Assembly (NCBI GenBank): GCA_002422865.1
Contig: DITN01000065.1
Span: 13,770-29,336 of the forward strand
Length of the DNA stretch: 15,567 nucleotides
Direction of reading: 5' to 3'
Source of the DNA: Bacteroidetes bacterium UBA6183
GTDB lineage: Bacteria > Bacteroidota > Bacteroidia > UKL13-3
The notes beneath the pieces were generated by a model. The model was not told the origin of the DNA, made no database searches, and saw only the letters and a list, made by a program, of their open reading frames with translations. This document shows positions 15,543-15,567 of the stretch, one piece after another. Position 1 is the stretch's first letter; every line of letters starts with the position of its first letter. Both the position numbers and the translations under genes were made by a program.

Positions 15543-15567
15543 AATTCTCCGTGGTGTAAAAACTGCG
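15543..15567 (+). repeat. 25-bp direct repeat, copy 2 (reaches window end)
   Basis: Exact second copy of 15346-15370, 197 bp downstream. The window ends inside or at the end of the repeat, so the match may be longer. A short inverted repeat, AATTAAA / TTTAATT (15528-15534, 15540-15546), overlaps its left edge. Confidence 0.95.

Larger units (their letters stand above)
15220..15567. other. Gene-free, repeat-rich intergenic stretch after clpB
   Basis: No credible coding frame is visible in these 348 bases. The stretch is built of hairpins and repeats and looks less AT-rich than the genes around it. Just after clpB there are two small inverted repeats (GCCTC 15222-15226 with GAGGC 15240-15244; TTGCTC 15231-15236 with GAGCAA 15255-15260). 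An imperfect hairpin spans 15394-15426, including ACAGAC/GTCTGT. The larger units are listed separately. Confidence 0.7.

Noticed and set aside
15260..15567. Possible CRISPR array
   Set aside because: There are only two copies of each motif, the spacing is near 195 bp, and the units are hairpins plus a terminator, unlike 25-40 bp repeats with equal-length spacers.

Overview
This is an AT-rich chromosomal window from a member of the Bacteroidota. The diagnostic content is a GldN-type gliding/type IX secretion protein, a TonB-dependent receptor with an N-terminal carboxypeptidase-regulatory-like domain paired with a DUF4249 lipoprotein, many lipoproteins and signal peptides, genes generally without Shine-Dalgarno sequences, and a Bacteroidota-style HTH protein family. 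I cannot fix the genus. No rRNA, tRNA, CRISPR array, transposase or phage gene was seen, so most of the window reads as ordinary chromosome.

Layout. (1) 1-2149: the 3' part of dnaE (cut by the window edge) and trxA, both on +, closed by a strong bidirectional terminator. (2) 2157-3901: a minus-strand group transcribed in the order YbjQ-family protein, GldN, LPP20-type lipoprotein. GldN is here without GldK, GldL or GldM. (3) 4074-7278: a plus-strand TonB-dependent receptor and DUF4249 lipoprotein, 1 bp apart, probably an outer-membrane uptake pair of unknown substrate. (4) 7286-9475: a minus-strand pair, class I aminotransferase then heptose-7-phosphate kinase. (5) 9534-12387: an HTH regulator-like gene on the minus strand, divergent from a two-gene plus-strand unit that encodes an exported CsgG/TolB-N-like protein and a small membrane desaturase of the Kua/CarF/PEDS1 family. 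Repeated TGCAAAT motifs sit in the divergent region. (6) 12619-15219: clpB, preceded by a 231-bp leader rich in direct and inverted repeats. (7) 15220-15567: no gene, but two diverged copies of a composite hairpin-plus-terminator repeat about 195 bp apart. The second copy runs off the window.

How the genes relate. dnaE and trxA, and clpB, are housekeeping genes (replication, redox, disaggregation). GldN, LPP20, the TonB receptor, DUF4249 and the CsgG-like protein are cell-envelope proteins, and the heptose kinase and the Kua/CarF desaturase modify envelope lipids or sugars. The least explained locus is the regulator / CsgG-like / desaturase group at 9534-12387. The most structured non-coding DNA is the repeat array after clpB and the leader before it.
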